From assembly GCF_000337135.1 (NCBI RefSeq), contig NZ_AOIN01000098.1, positions 32,588 through 77,241 of the forward strand: 44,654 nucleotides of DNA, read 5' to 3'. Every line of letters starts with the position of its first letter. The first letter of the stretch is position 1. This stretch comes from Natrialba chahannaoensis JCM 10990 (lineage in GTDB: Archaea > Halobacteriota > Halobacteria > Halobacteriales > Natrialbaceae). Both the position numbers and the translations under genes were made by a program. A model generated the notes under the pieces. It had not been told where the DNA came from. It saw only the letters and a list, made by a program, of their open reading frames with translations, and did not search any database. Positions 1 through 7,861 of the stretch are shown here, piece by piece.

Positions 1-521
1 TGTGTATCATGCGGTTGTTTCATAGAACAGTGTATGTCGAGAATCGCACTGGTTTCACAATCAATGAGCAGCGTCGTCTTCACCGCCTCGAACGTGTAGT
101 CTGTCCGTTTTGCGTAGTGCTGGCTAGCTTGGACGCGATCAACACCGGTTGCGTCGATTGCCTGCACATCACCGAGATCATACAGTTCGACAGACTGATC
201 GAGGATCTCTCGCCACCGCTTCATCGGAATCACCTGCTTTCGCGTACACACCGTCGAGAAGTGTGGGACCGTTTCAGGCGTCAATCCGAGTGATTTCGTC
301 ACTCTCGGCATCTCGCGGAGGACGTCCATCAGCTTCCGGTACGGATGGCCGAGATACTCTTTCAATCCCTGAACGGCGAGAATCACCCAGTCAGCGTAGC
401 CTTCTTCTCCCGGACGGTAAGCCGGAGCTGGCTGGCCAACGACGGCTTTTTGAGCGAGCGACACAACCCTCTCTGTGAAGCGGGAGGTCTTCGTGTGCAC
501 AACGAATCCGTCCCGCTTCAC
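1..521 (-). mobile_element. IS5-family transposase, 5' part, cut by window edge
   Basis: Reading the minus strand gives an open frame of about 173 codons that runs off the left edge. It contains the haloarchaeal IS5/ISH1-type transposase N-terminal half: SRFTERVVSLAQKAVVG near the start, GYADWVILAVQGLKEYLG, then VPHFSTVCTRKQ, and the first catalytic Asp region VQAIDATGVDRV followed by SQHYAKRTDYTF. The GTG at 521-519 is the only plausible start, because an in-frame TAG lies one codon further upstream. No stop or frameshift is seen in the visible part, so the copy may be intact beyond the edge. I could not identify the terminal inverted repeat on this side. Family assignment is from recalled motifs; the exact IS name is not determinable here. 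Confidence 0.82.
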
Positions 522-1060
522 TTCCTAGTATATTTGGTATTTTCTCCGAGCTACTAGCACGGCGATACGAGTTCGATCGACTCTACACTGCTAACGTTTG
601 AGCGTCTAAACAAGGCCGATGCTCTGTATTCAGCACAGTGTTTTTGATAATAATATAAACTCAATCGCTGCGTTGTCACCTCCGTGTCCGATACTAGCCG
701 CTACAACTGACGAATGAATCCGGTCCACACAGGATCACGATGGCGTGTGACCCTCTTTCTTCATAGAAATTCCAGTAGTTATATTACTCTCCTTACCGAA
801 CTGTCACAACGGAAGCCACATCCAAACGAATACGCGGGGGCATGCGTACGAAATGCCCCGGGTGGTAGGACACCCAAGGCGTGGCTTCCACTGCGGCCTG
901 CAATGGTTGCCATGTTTCCGTTACTCCTACCGAGACAAAAAGGTCTCGCACGACGCACAGGAACAGGTATCGTTCACAAACAGCGCGCTCACGACCAGCA
1001 CACGGAGCCGTGCGCCTCTGAGCACGGACCCGTTCCGGACCGTCTCCTCCCCGATCGTCG
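522..1060. other. Intergenic, no supported gene
   Basis: The stretch is mixed in base composition, with an AT-rich part around 630-665 and 770-800. Reading frames on both strands are short, without recognisable motifs, and have composition unlike haloarchaeal proteins. It may hold the IS5 element end and the promoter of the small Cys-rich gene starting at 1061. Confidence 0.5.
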
Positions 1061-1369
1061 ATGGTGGTCTCGGTGACTGCACGGTTCGACGAACAAGCCG
1101 ACGAGTCGACGCCACTCGAGTCGGTCTCCCACGAGCCAGTCGACCTCGACACACGAACCGAGACGCGCTGCTACCGCTGTGACCGCGCCATCGAAACCAA
1201 CCACTGTATTCGCCTCATCACGCGTCCGGGCCCCGACGCGACGGCCCACTACGAAGCCACGAGCCGACCCTGCTGTCCCGATTGCGTGGCTGCCATCGGG
1301 CTACTCGAGTTCGCTGCCGGTCCGGGGTCGGGATCGGGATCGGGATCGGGGTCGACCGGTTCGGACTGA
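1061..1369 (+). CDS. Small Cys-rich, zinc-ribbon-like haloarchaeal protein
   Basis: The 102-residue product has an acidic N-terminal third, then CYRCDRAIE at about residues 37-45 and PCCPDCVAAIGLLEF at about 69-83. Two CxxC knuckles about 30 residues apart suggest a single zinc ribbon. I recognise the pattern (knuckle, a stretch with IRLITRPGPDATAHYEA, second knuckle, then AAIGLLEFA) as typical of small conserved haloarchaeal proteins without known function. The C-terminus is a GSGSGS tail encoded by a (GGGATC)n run at 1326-1353. The tail is opposed by an open frame on the other strand (1249-1515). No operon partner is seen. Function is unknown; nucleic-acid or protein binding is only a guess from the ribbon. 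Confidence 0.68.
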   Translation: MVVSVTARFDEQADESTPLESVSHEPVDLDTRTETRCYRCDRAIETNHCIRLITRPGPDATAHYEATSRPCCPDCVAAIGLLEFAAGPGSGSGSGSGSTGSD

Positions 1370-1515
1370 ATCGGTAGTCGATAGTCGGTTCGACGGCCCC
1401 CTTCGCCGACGAGGTCGTCGTCGAGGGACCGAAGGCGTTCGGCGTCGGCCGCGCCGAGATGTTCAGCAGAGAGGTGACCGAAAGCACGTGCGGGCTCCGA
1501 GAGACGATCGGTCAC
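1249..1515 (-). CDS. Doubtful antisense ORF with native-like codon use
   Basis: This frame starts with GTG at 1515 and encodes 88 residues. Its first 50 residues (RLSEPARAFGHLSAEHLGAA, then ERLRSLDDDLVGEG) look like ordinary haloarchaeal protein with GC-rich third positions. The remainder is only the complement of the neighbouring plus-strand gene and its GSGSGS tail, here read as DPDPDP. It overlaps that gene by 121 bp in antiparallel orientation. It could be a truncated gene whose original 3' end was lost, or chance. A perfect palindrome lies 23 bp upstream of its start. I keep it as a low-confidence candidate. Confidence 0.25.
   Translation of the reverse strand: MTDRLSEPARAFGHLSAEHLGAADAERLRSLDDDLVGEGGRRTDYRLPIQSEPVDPDPDPDPDPGPAANSSSPMAATQSGQQGRLVAS
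1326..1353 (+). repeat. GGGATC-type hexanucleotide tandem repeat
   Basis: Roughly four to five imperfect copies of a GGGATC/GGGGTC hexamer encode the Gly-Ser tail of the small Cys-rich protein. Copy number could vary by slippage without changing the reading frame. Confidence 0.7.
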
Positions 1516-1537
1516 ACCCCAGAATTGTCTACGAAGG

Positions 1538-1562
1538 GTGTCACGTCAGCTCGACGTGACAC
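1538..1562. promoter_or_regulatory. Perfect 10-bp palindrome, possible operator
   Basis: GTGTCACGTC and GACGTGACAC form a perfect inverted repeat around the 5-nt centre AGCTC. It lies between the small Cys-rich protein gene and the HdeD-like gene, about 180 bp upstream of the latter's start, and 23 bp upstream of the doubtful minus-strand start at 1515. It is not followed by a T-run, so a terminator is less likely than a protein-binding site or a cruciform. Confidence 0.45.
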
Positions 1563-1698
1563 AATGAATAGACGTACGACAGCAGACAGTACTGTGCTAC
1601 CCGACACTCCGTAGCACGCTGTTAAGACGCCAGAATCGAGGTTTATCCGGCTTTCGGACCGGTCCGTATTCGCGACCTACTATCAATTTGTAAAAATG

Positions 1699-1704
1699 TT
1701 TTAT
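1699..1704 (+). promoter_or_regulatory. TATA box of the HdeD-like gene
   Basis: TTTTAT, set in an otherwise GC-rich background, lies about 36-41 nt before the ATG at 1740. It would place transcription start near 1727, leaving a short leader that includes a GGAG ribosome-binding site at about 1730. Confidence 0.5.
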
Positions 1705-1739
1705 CTCCGTACACTGCGTATCTCTTTGTGGAGACGATT

Positions 1740-2339
1740 ATGTCCTCAAACACAGCAACTGCTGACAATGAATCGCACGGCTACTCACTCAAGCGCGGAT
1801 GGCGAACATTGGCAATCGCCGGTGCCGTCGTCGGCCTGATCGGCCTTCTCGCGATTGCGTTCCCACTTGCGACGGGCATTTCGGTTACCCTCGTAATCGG
1901 CGCGCTGCTCGTCCTGAGCGGGATCGTCCACGGCGCACACGCCTTCACCGCACGCGGGTGGAGCGGCTCGATGTGGCAACTCGCACTCGGCATCATCTCG
2001 GTCGTTGCGGGTGTGCTCGTGCTCGCGAACCCCGTCGTCGGGCTCGTGACGCTCACGCTGCTCGCGATCGCCTACCTGCTGGCCGACGGCGTCGCAGAGC
2101 TCTGGCTCTCGATGCGGATGGCCGACCAGCCCGGCCAAATGTCCGTCGCCGCGAGCGGCGTTCTCTCGCTCGTCCTGGCCGGTCTGCTCTGGATCGGCTT
2201 CCCAGCGGACGCAGCCTGGGCGATCGGTCTGCTCGTCGGCATCAGCCTCTTCGTGACCGGCCTCTCGATGGGCATCGTGGCCATCACTGGCCGCAACATG
2301 GAAGAAACGGCTGCCGCCGGCGAACCACGAGCCGCGTAA
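1740..2339 (+). CDS. HdeD-family (DUF308) membrane protein
   Basis: The 199-residue product is almost entirely hydrophobic, with six predicted membrane segments arranged as two or three similar helical hairpins. This is the layout of HdeD/DUF308 proteins: GWRTLAIAGAVVGLIGLLAIAFP at the N-terminus, then VLIGALLVLSGIVHGAHAF-like and GIISVVAGVLVLANPVVGL segments. HdeD-like proteins in bacteria are linked to acid stress, but the archaeal role is unknown. I chose ATG 1740 over an in-frame GTG at 1728 because GGAG stands about 7 nt before the ATG. It ends with a short Glu/Ala-rich cytoplasmic tail. The gene appears monocistronic with its own TATA box. Confidence 0.88.
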   Translation: MSSNTATADNESHGYSLKRGWRTLAIAGAVVGLIGLLAIAFPLATGISVTLVIGALLVLSGIVHGAHAFTARGWSGSMWQLALGIISVVAGVLVLANPVVGLVTLTLLAIAYLLADGVAELWLSMRMADQPGQMSVAASGVLSLVLAGLLWIGFPADAAWAIGLLVGISLFVTGLSMGIVAITGRNMEETAAAGEPRAA

Positions 2340-2626
2340 GCGCGTGAGGCGCTCCCAACCACGTTTTCGACCTCTTTTAACGACGCTATTACTCGACCGA
2401 TGAGCAAGCGCCCTGTCACGGAGTCGCCTACCCCAACCAACAGCAGACAGCAACTCCTTCGCGCACGTCCACAAAGCCAGCCGTTATTCGGCTGTCGGTC
2501 CCGAACACACTGCGTGAACCTCTCGATCGTCGATCTCGTGTCCGTCCCCAAACGGCGCAAGCGCAACCGAAGCGTACGAGAACACGGTCGAACCCGCTCA
2601 ATTGGCCGAGGAACTCGGCTACTCGC
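2340..2626. other. Convergent intergenic region, no gene seen
   Basis: This is the 3' junction between the plus-strand HdeD-like gene and the minus-strand regulator. It has a short CTCTTTT run near 2372 that could end transcription of the former. A frame open from 2400 has no family motif and non-native composition. Confidence 0.5.
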
Positions 2627-4480
2627 TTACTCGCCGATCACCGAATCGAAAAACTTCCGCTCTGCCGTCCGCAGGTGTTGGTTGAACGTCGCCGGCGCGA
2701 TCCCCAGCCGATCCGCGATATCCTCACCAGTACTCTCCCGGGGCCACTCGAAGTAACCCGCGAAGTAGGCCGTCTCGAGTGCGGCCCGCTGTTTCTCGGT
2801 CAGGTCTTCCTCCAGCACAATCGTCGCGGTCGACCCACGACTCGAGCCGCTGCGGTCGCTCCGCTCGGTCGTCCGCTGAGCGAGATAGGTCGCGTCCGGT
2901 CGCTGCTCTTTGATGAGTTCGATCATCTGGCGGGTGTCCCGACCGCGTGGAAGTTCGACGACGAATCGGAACTCGCCGTTTGCGATCGTCGCTGATTCAA
3001 CGCGGCCACCGTGGGTTGCGATTGCCTCGAACAGCGAGGCTGCAGCGGGCATCACGAACTCGAACTCGAACTCGTCTCGCCGCGCCGAGAGGAACCGGGA
3101 ATCGCTAACACCACCGATTCGCTCGACCGTCTCTTCGAACGTCTCCTGTGGAATGTCTGTCGCCGATCCGTAGGCGAGCAGGGTCTCGTCGCCGCGGACG
3201 AGCTGATTGATCGAAATGTGGCCGGACTCGCGTTCAGAGAGGCCGACCAGTTCGGGCACCATCTCCTCAAGTCTGAACTCGAGTTCGATGACGGCGTCGC
3301 TGACGAGTGCGTCGCGTCGCTCGAGTGCGGTGATCGCGTGTGCGATGGTGTCACCGATACGTGCGAGAATCTGTGTTTCCGGCGAGGTGAACGCACGGGT
3401 CGAACTCGAGTAGATGTGCAGGGCACCGTAGATGAGGTCCTCGTGGGTGATTGGAACCGCCGCTGAGGAGTGATAGTCCCGCGTAGTGGCTTCCTCGCGC
3501 CACGGTTCGAAGTCGGGGTCGGAGTCGATTCGGTTTGCGACCTGCACCTCGCCGGTACGGATCGCGGTTCCGGAGGGGCCCTGCCCGGCGGCGACAGCCT
3601 CGTTGACACTAATCTCGACGTCTTCGAGGTAGCCCTTTTCGACGCCGGCGGCTGCCTTCGGGACGACATCGTCGCTACCTGGATTGACCTCGCCGATCCA
3701 GGCAAACCGGTAGCCGTCCGAGGCGGTAAGGCGATCACAGACTTCCTGTTCGAGTTCGGCGCGTGTCTCGGTCGTGATCACCGAATGGATGATGTCATGT
3801 CCGATATCGTTCAACCGGTTGACCGTCTCGAGTTGTTCGCGCTGACGGCGACGTTCGTACTCCTGGCGGGCACGTTCGATCGCGTGGTGAATCGTTCTGA
3901 CGAGCAGTTCGCTGGTCACCTCGTCCTTGACGAGGAAGTCCTGTGCTCCCTGCTGGATCGCCTGAATGCCGACCTGCTGGTCTCGGAGTCCGGTCAGAAC
4001 GACGATCGGTGTTGCGGTGCTCGCGCCCGATACCTTCTCGAGTGTCTCGAGGCCCTGGCTGTCGGGGAGGTTCAGATCGAGCAGGACGACGTCGATCGCG
4101 CGTTGGTCGAACAACTCGAGTCCTTCCTCGAGTCGCTTCGCACGAGTGATTTCGGGTGTTCGACCGGCCGTCTCGTCGGAACTCACCCGCTGTGCGAGCT
4201 CCTCGGTACCGCGAAGCATCTCCTCGATCAGCCGCGCGTCACCGGGGTTGTCCTCGATGAGAAGGATTCGAAGGCTTGGTGTGGTATCCGTTTCCGTCGA
4301 CTCTGCAACGCCGGTACCGGAGGATTCCCCGCCGTCAGTGCGTTTGGTGCCCCAGAAATCACGCCCGGTTTCGGTGTCCGTTCGTTCGGCTTTGGTGTCT
4401 GTTTGCCCGGTTTCAGCCTCCATGTCGGTTTCAGCCGCGGCTTCAGTATCACCATCGCTCCCACTGTACCGACCGTTCAC
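2627..4480 (-). CDS. Receiver-GAF-Bat-type HTH transcription regulator
   Basis: The 617-residue product opens with about 68 residues of Glu/Thr-rich disordered sequence. A receiver domain follows (about 71-205) with acidic pair E76/D77, phosphoacceptor D135 in VVLLDLNLPD, T163 and K185. A GAF-like domain (about 225-395) comes next, then a bacterioopsin-activator-type central domain. The C-terminal HTH_10 (about 565-613) reads TEKQRAALETAYFAGYFEWP with GEDIADRLGIAPATFNQHL. It is a phospho-relay-controlled DNA-binding protein of the Bat family. The start is GTG, whose GTGA overlaps the TGA of the upstream receiver gene, with GGTGAT as ribosome-binding site 5 nt before it. The two genes are therefore translationally coupled. 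No kinase is adjacent. Confidence 0.88.
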   Translation of the reverse strand: MNGRYSGSDGDTEAAAETDMEAETGQTDTKAERTDTETGRDFWGTKRTDGGESSGTGVAESTETDTTPSLRILLIEDNPGDARLIEEMLRGTEELAQRVSSDETAGRTPEITRAKRLEEGLELFDQRAIDVVLLDLNLPDSQGLETLEKVSGASTATPIVVLTGLRDQQVGIQAIQQGAQDFLVKDEVTSELLVRTIHHAIERARQEYERRRQREQLETVNRLNDIGHDIIHSVITTETRAELEQEVCDRLTASDGYRFAWIGEVNPGSDDVVPKAAAGVEKGYLEDVEISVNEAVAAGQGPSGTAIRTGEVQVANRIDSDPDFEPWREEATTRDYHSSAAVPITHEDLIYGALHIYSSSTRAFTSPETQILARIGDTIAHAITALERRDALVSDAVIELEFRLEEMVPELVGLSERESGHISINQLVRGDETLLAYGSATDIPQETFEETVERIGGVSDSRFLSARRDEFEFEFVMPAAASLFEAIATHGGRVESATIANGEFRFVVELPRGRDTRQMIELIKEQRPDATYLAQRTTERSDRSGSSRGSTATIVLEEDLTEKQRAALETAYFAGYFEWPRESTGEDIADRLGIAPATFNQHLRTAERKFFDSVIGE

Positions 4481-4941
4481 AGCTGATCACCTTCCGGCGG
4501 TAGCCGAACGACAGAGAACCAGAACTTCTCGAACGCCCGCACCGTCTCGATGAACTCGTCCGGATCGACCGGCTTCGTCAGGTAGGCGTTCGCGTGCAGT
4601 TCGTAAGACTTTGCAACATCCTCTTCTGCCCGCGAACTCGTTAGGACGATCACCGGGATCGAACGCAGCTCCGAATCTCCCTTGAGCTCCTCGAGTACCT
4701 CCTCGCCGTCCGTCCGCGGGAGGTTGAGATCGAGGAGGATCAGGTCCGGCCGCGGCACGTCTTCGTAGTCGTTGCGCTGATGAAGGAACTCGAGTGCCTC
4801 CGTGCCGTCGGAGACGACGTGCAGGTCGTTCTCGATGCGACCCTGTTTGAACGCTTCCTTGGTGAGGCGGACATCGCCGGGGTTGTCTTCGACGAGGAGT
4901 ATCTGTGCCGTGGTTGGTGTCGATGGTCGTCTGGAAGTCAT
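4477..4941 (-). CDS. Stand-alone receiver-domain response regulator
   Basis: This 154-residue protein is a single CheY-like receiver of the Rcp1-like subgroup common in haloarchaea. It has E18/D19 in ILLVEDNPGDVRL, phosphoacceptor D71 in LILLDLNLPRTDG, T101 in VIVLTSS, and K123 in YLTKPVDPDEF. There is no output domain, so it probably passes phosphate or binds a partner. ATG 4941 gives the usual family length. An in-frame ATG at 4971 (adding 10 residues) is an alternative, and neither has a clear ribosome-binding site. Its stop overlaps the GTG start of the receiver-GAF-HTH gene, so both form one operon and probably one signalling path. Confidence 0.88.
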   Translation of the reverse strand: MTSRRPSTPTTAQILLVEDNPGDVRLTKEAFKQGRIENDLHVVSDGTEALEFLHQRNDYEDVPRPDLILLDLNLPRTDGEEVLEELKGDSELRSIPVIVLTSSRAEEDVAKSYELHANAYLTKPVDPDEFIETVRAFEKFWFSVVRLPPEGDQL

Positions 4942-5358
4942 TGCTGAGTGCGTGTCTTGGTGGCCGTACATTGCGTGGGCGTGTGGTGGCTTGGCGATCG
5001 AGCGTCCAGACAGTCGCGAACAGTAGAGAGAGGGAAACAGTGAGCTTGCCCTCCAATCAACGCGATCCAGGTGGTAAAATGGCGGGCTGTCGTTGGGGGT
5101 CGACGTTCGACCCAACGACAGCGGTGATTGGAAGGCAGTGCCAAAGTGTGACCGATACGGGTGCGTGTGCCGTCCGACCACGGCCATTGAAAAGCGGCCA
5201 TCTCCTACTACCGCAAAGTCGGCTGGAAGGGATAAATGTAGTGTTCACACCTCGCACAGGGTGAGTATCCCAAAAATCAACCAGTTTATCCAGCCATCGA
5301 TCACAGATGGGCAAAAACAGAGCAGTAATTCGACTGAGGCTAGTGCCACTCGGCTGCC
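4942..5358. other. Upstream region of the response-regulator operon
   Basis: No gene is supported here. On the minus strand TTTATCC at 5229-5235 is a candidate TATA box that would give a leader of more than 200 nt for the receiver gene. The 3' end of the Orc1/Cdc6 gene abuts at 5359. Confidence 0.4.
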
Positions 5359-6381
5359 CTACGACGCATCGCTCGACTCGTCGACGACCGGACGATACCG
5401 CCTGCCACGATGTTTCCCGACCGATTCGATCAGGTCGTAGTGGACCATCTTCGTCAGATGGTTTCGAAGCGTACGAGTCGTCTTCGGTTCATCGACTCGC
5501 TGTTCGTACTGTTCGTAGAGGGTGCCCGGCTCGATCTCGCCGGCGTCTTCGATCACGTCGTACAGAACGCGCTGGTGCTCGAGTAGCCCCTCGACCGTCT
5601 TCTGCCGGATCGCCGTCCGCGCGTCCGGAATCGCAGACTCGATCACCGTGGTGGTCACCCGCTCGTCGCCAGCCTGTTCGGCACGCCGCGCTGCCGAGCG
5701 CAGGATACCAATGCCGACGCGGGCGTCGCCCGAGGCCGCCTCGGCGATCGTCCGTAACTGCTCGGTGTTGAGCGCGTTCGGTTCTAACCCCTGTGCTGTG
5801 CGTTCGCGCAAGATTGCAATGAGTTCGTCCGTCCCGTACCGATCGAACTGGACGCGGGTCCCGGCGTGAAGTCGGGAGCGAACCCGGTCGTCGAAACTCG
5901 CGAACAGCTCCTCCTCCCGGTTGGCGATCAACACGAGCGAGACGTGGGGGAGTCGGTGGAGGTCGTAGAGAACAGTGGTCTCCTCGAGTTGGTCGACCTC
6001 GTCGAGGACGGCAACGAGTGGTTGGTCGGCCGCGTCGTCGAGCCGGCCAAACAGTTCGTCCTTCGGTGTCGATCGGTGGATCGACACGGTCTGGTCAATA
6101 GACTCGAGAAGGCTGTATAGCACCCGAAATCGCGTGTATTCCTGCCAGCAGTTGACGTAGGCGATTCGCACGTCGGGATCTTGTTCTCGCAGTTGGGCGA
6201 GCGTGTAGCGGGCAATACAGGTCTTGCCGACGCCGGTGGGCCCGAACAGGAACGCGGGATCGGTTCGATGACCGGCAAGTAGCGGTTCCAGTGATTCGGA
6301 GAGGAGATTGACCTCGTCGTGGCGGTGGACGACTTCGCTGGGAACGAAATCCTCGCGCAGCACGCGGGCGTCGACGATCAC
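5359..6381 (-). CDS. orc: Orc1/Cdc6-family replication initiator, short form
   Basis: The 340-residue product is an AAA+ ATPase of the archaeal Orc1/Cdc6 family: VLREDFVPSEVVHRHDEV at the N-terminus, Walker A GPTGVGKT at about 47-54 and Walker B VLDEVD at about 125-130. A sensor region with LVLIANREE follows, then a C-terminal winged helix (about 265-335). These proteins bind origin recognition boxes and load MCM. It is shorter than main chromosomal Orc1 proteins (about 400 residues), as many secondary haloarchaeal copies are. No ATG is available. A TTG at 6402 follows a stop codon directly, and I prefer the GTG at 6381, which begins at the conserved VIVDARVLREDF. I found no convincing origin repeats beside it, so it may act at a distant or dormant origin. 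Confidence 0.88.
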   Translation of the reverse strand: MIVDARVLREDFVPSEVVHRHDEVNLLSESLEPLLAGHRTDPAFLFGPTGVGKTCIARYTLAQLREQDPDVRIAYVNCWQEYTRFRVLYSLLESIDQTVSIHRSTPKDELFGRLDDAADQPLVAVLDEVDQLEETTVLYDLHRLPHVSLVLIANREEELFASFDDRVRSRLHAGTRVQFDRYGTDELIAILRERTAQGLEPNALNTEQLRTIAEAASGDARVGIGILRSAARRAEQAGDERVTTTVIESAIPDARTAIRQKTVEGLLEHQRVLYDVIEDAGEIEPGTLYEQYEQRVDEPKTTRTLRNHLTKMVHYDLIESVGKHRGRRYRPVVDESSDAS

Positions 6382-6796
6382 ACGGGCAGGGTTGCTTACC
6401 AATCATAATAAGTGGTTGGTGCATGTGACTGTCTCCGACAGAGTTCTGTATAGCAATATAGAGTACATTTTCCTCGCTGGGCGGCATTCGGGAAACGTCT
6501 ATCTCACCGTCTTCAAGAACGCCTGTGAGCCACCCCACTCGTTGATCGGCACGCTCCAAGTGGCCGTAGGGAAGAGTGTTCGACTGGTTCGAAACTGACC
6601 CCGAACGTCCAACGGAACTGGTTGCCGATCTCTCAATAGAGAATTTCCGACTCAACCAGTACGTGAAGTACCTCGGGGACAAGCCCCGAGGCACTCGCCC
6701 TGCTCCGCCTGTAGACGCTGTCGGTTTCGAGCCAGTCGAAGCTCACCGGTTCTACATGTACGTAAATATTATATTTCAATTTCGTGATTTAGATGT
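6382..6796. other. Intergenic, mobile-element debris likely
   Basis: The stretch between the divergent orc and VOC genes has short frames on both strands that look partly protein-like (for example minus-strand residues reading GEIDVSRMPPSEENVLYIA around 6440-6500) but none is complete. A strong hairpin at 6671-6691 followed by sequence typical of IS200/IS605-type ends suggests transposon remains. The AT-rich part at 6755-6795 is the VOC gene promoter. Confidence 0.45.
6671..6691 (+). mobile_element. Hairpin resembling an IS200/IS605-type end
   Basis: CCTCGGGG and CCCCGAGG form a perfect 8-bp stem around ACAAG. The hairpin, followed by GGCACTC and, about 60 bp on, AAGCTCACCGGTTCTACATG, matches my memory of haloarchaeal IS200/IS605/IS1341 element ends. 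No tnpA or tnpB is in reach, so this would be a solo remnant or PATE-like element. The assignment rests on recollection, and the stem itself is certain. Confidence 0.4.
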
Positions 6797-7234
6797 ATGT
6801 CTCCCCAAGAGCCTGTCATGAAGACATTGACACCGAACGTAATGGTCGACAGCGTCAAAGAGACGGTCGCCTTCTACGAAGCACACTTCGGATTTGAGGT
6901 CACAATGGCCGTCCCTGCGTCCGAAGACAACATTCGAACGAATCTCGAGACGGACGAGGAGATCGTGTACACGCTCCTCGAACGCGACGGTGTTGAGATC
7001 ATGTTCCAGGAGGCCGAGAGCCTCCGAAGTGATGTCCCTGCGTTTTCTGATTCGGCTGTCGGCGGATCGGTTTGTTTGTACATCGAAGTGGAGGATATCG
7101 AGGCGTTCTATGAATCTCTAGCTGATGACGTCGAGGTCGTCACGGAACTCAACACGACATGGTACGGGATGACAGAGTGCTACGTTCGCGATATCAACGG
7201 ATACATCCTAGGGTTCGCCGAGGAGACGCAATGA
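6797..7234 (+). CDS. VOC-family (glyoxalase/bleomycin-resistance-like) protein
   Basis: The 145-residue product has the two beta-alpha-beta-beta-beta modules of the vicinal-oxygen-chelate fold: LTPNVMVDSVKETVAFYEAH then a strand region ending VEIMFQE in the first half, and SVCLYIEVEDIEAFYESL through WYGMTECYVRDINGYILGF in the second. It is closest in layout to PhnB/VOC proteins of unknown substrate. The second half ends with the usual D-x-x-G-Y-x-L-x-F motif. The start ATG 6797 has an AT-rich promoter directly upstream; ATG 6818 is a possible internal start. Its stop codon overlaps the start of the next gene (ATGA), so the pair is cotranslated. Confidence 0.85.
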   Translation: MSPQEPVMKTLTPNVMVDSVKETVAFYEAHFGFEVTMAVPASEDNIRTNLETDEEIVYTLLERDGVEIMFQEAESLRSDVPAFSDSAVGGSVCLYIEVEDIEAFYESLADDVEVVTELNTTWYGMTECYVRDINGYILGFAEETQ

Positions 7235-7581
7235 TCGAGTCCGCCGATCCAGAGGTCCAGACATTCATCGAGGATGTCTGTGCCACTGATGGGGAACTGT
7301 ACGAGGTTCTCGAGGCGCTTCGAGATCTCGTGTTCGACATCTATCCCGCGGTGGATGAGCGGATGATGTACGGCGGGATCATGTTCTCACTCGAGGACGA
7401 CTTCGGTGCCGTCTTTGTCCACACCGAACATGTGACATTCGAGTTCACGGACGGTGTCCAGCTTCCGGATCCGAACGGACTGCTCGAGGGAACCGGCGAA
7501 CGTCGCAGACACCTGAAGTTCGAAACACTGGCCGACATCGAGGCGAATGACACGACCTTTTACGTCGAACGAGCTGTCTGA
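7231..7581 (+). CDS. DUF1801/YdhG-like protein
   Basis: This 116-residue protein resembles the DUF1801 family (fold of YdhG/MmcQ-like proteins): an N-terminal helix pair followed by RDLVFDIYPAVDERMMYGGIMFSLEDDFGAVFVH, GTGERRRHLKFETLADI, and a final helix or strand ending FYVERAV. The function of the family is not established. The start ATG at 7231 overlaps the TGA of the VOC gene, and GGAG stands a few bases before it. VOC and DUF1801-like proteins often occur as small stress or resistance pairs, which is context only. Confidence 0.75.
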   Translation: MIESADPEVQTFIEDVCATDGELYEVLEALRDLVFDIYPAVDERMMYGGIMFSLEDDFGAVFVHTEHVTFEFTDGVQLPDPNGLLEGTGERRRHLKFETLADIEANDTTFYVERAV

Positions 7582-7861
7582 CCTGCGGGTACGCACAGCC
7601 TCAAATATTGGAAGCCGACGTTACTTTTAGATCATTCTCGTTTGTCCTAGTTCTAGTTGCAAGGAAACAACAAGTCAGATAGTAGTTTATAGAAATAGAC
7701 ATGCTGAACTCGTGGTACGTTGCGATACCGGCGGCTATTTACTCATCTGTCCGAGCTGATCGGGATAGTAACCTACAGTAGTAAAAATATCTGAAATATA
7801 AAAGTTGAATATTTCTATCATTATTTTACATTCTGTCCAGTCACCTGGACTACCTTGCACG
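7582..7861. promoter_or_regulatory. AT-rich promoter region of the phosphoesterase gene
   Basis: The region is far more AT-rich than its surroundings, with several TATA-like runs (AGTAAAAATATCTGAAATATAAAAG at about 7780-7806 holds the best). No gene is seen. ATG 7862 is preferred as the start, giving a leader of about 30 nt. Confidence 0.45.

Noticed and set aside
714-1182. Overlapping frames of 109-120 codons in the left intergenic region
   Set aside because: They are Arg/Ser/Pro-rich, lack motifs, and overlap one another on both strands.
1785-2474. Long minus-strand frame opposite the HdeD-like gene
   Set aside because: It is Arg/Glu/His-rich shadow sequence with no motif, opposite a clear membrane protein.
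3470-4486. 338-codon plus-strand frame opposite the receiver-GAF-HTH gene
   Set aside because: It is antisense to a protein with clear domains, has unusual Cys and Gly content, and shows no family motif.
6480-6500. Origin recognition box upstream of orc
   Set aside because: A single GGGAAACG-like match occurs, without the paired or repeated boxes expected of an origin.
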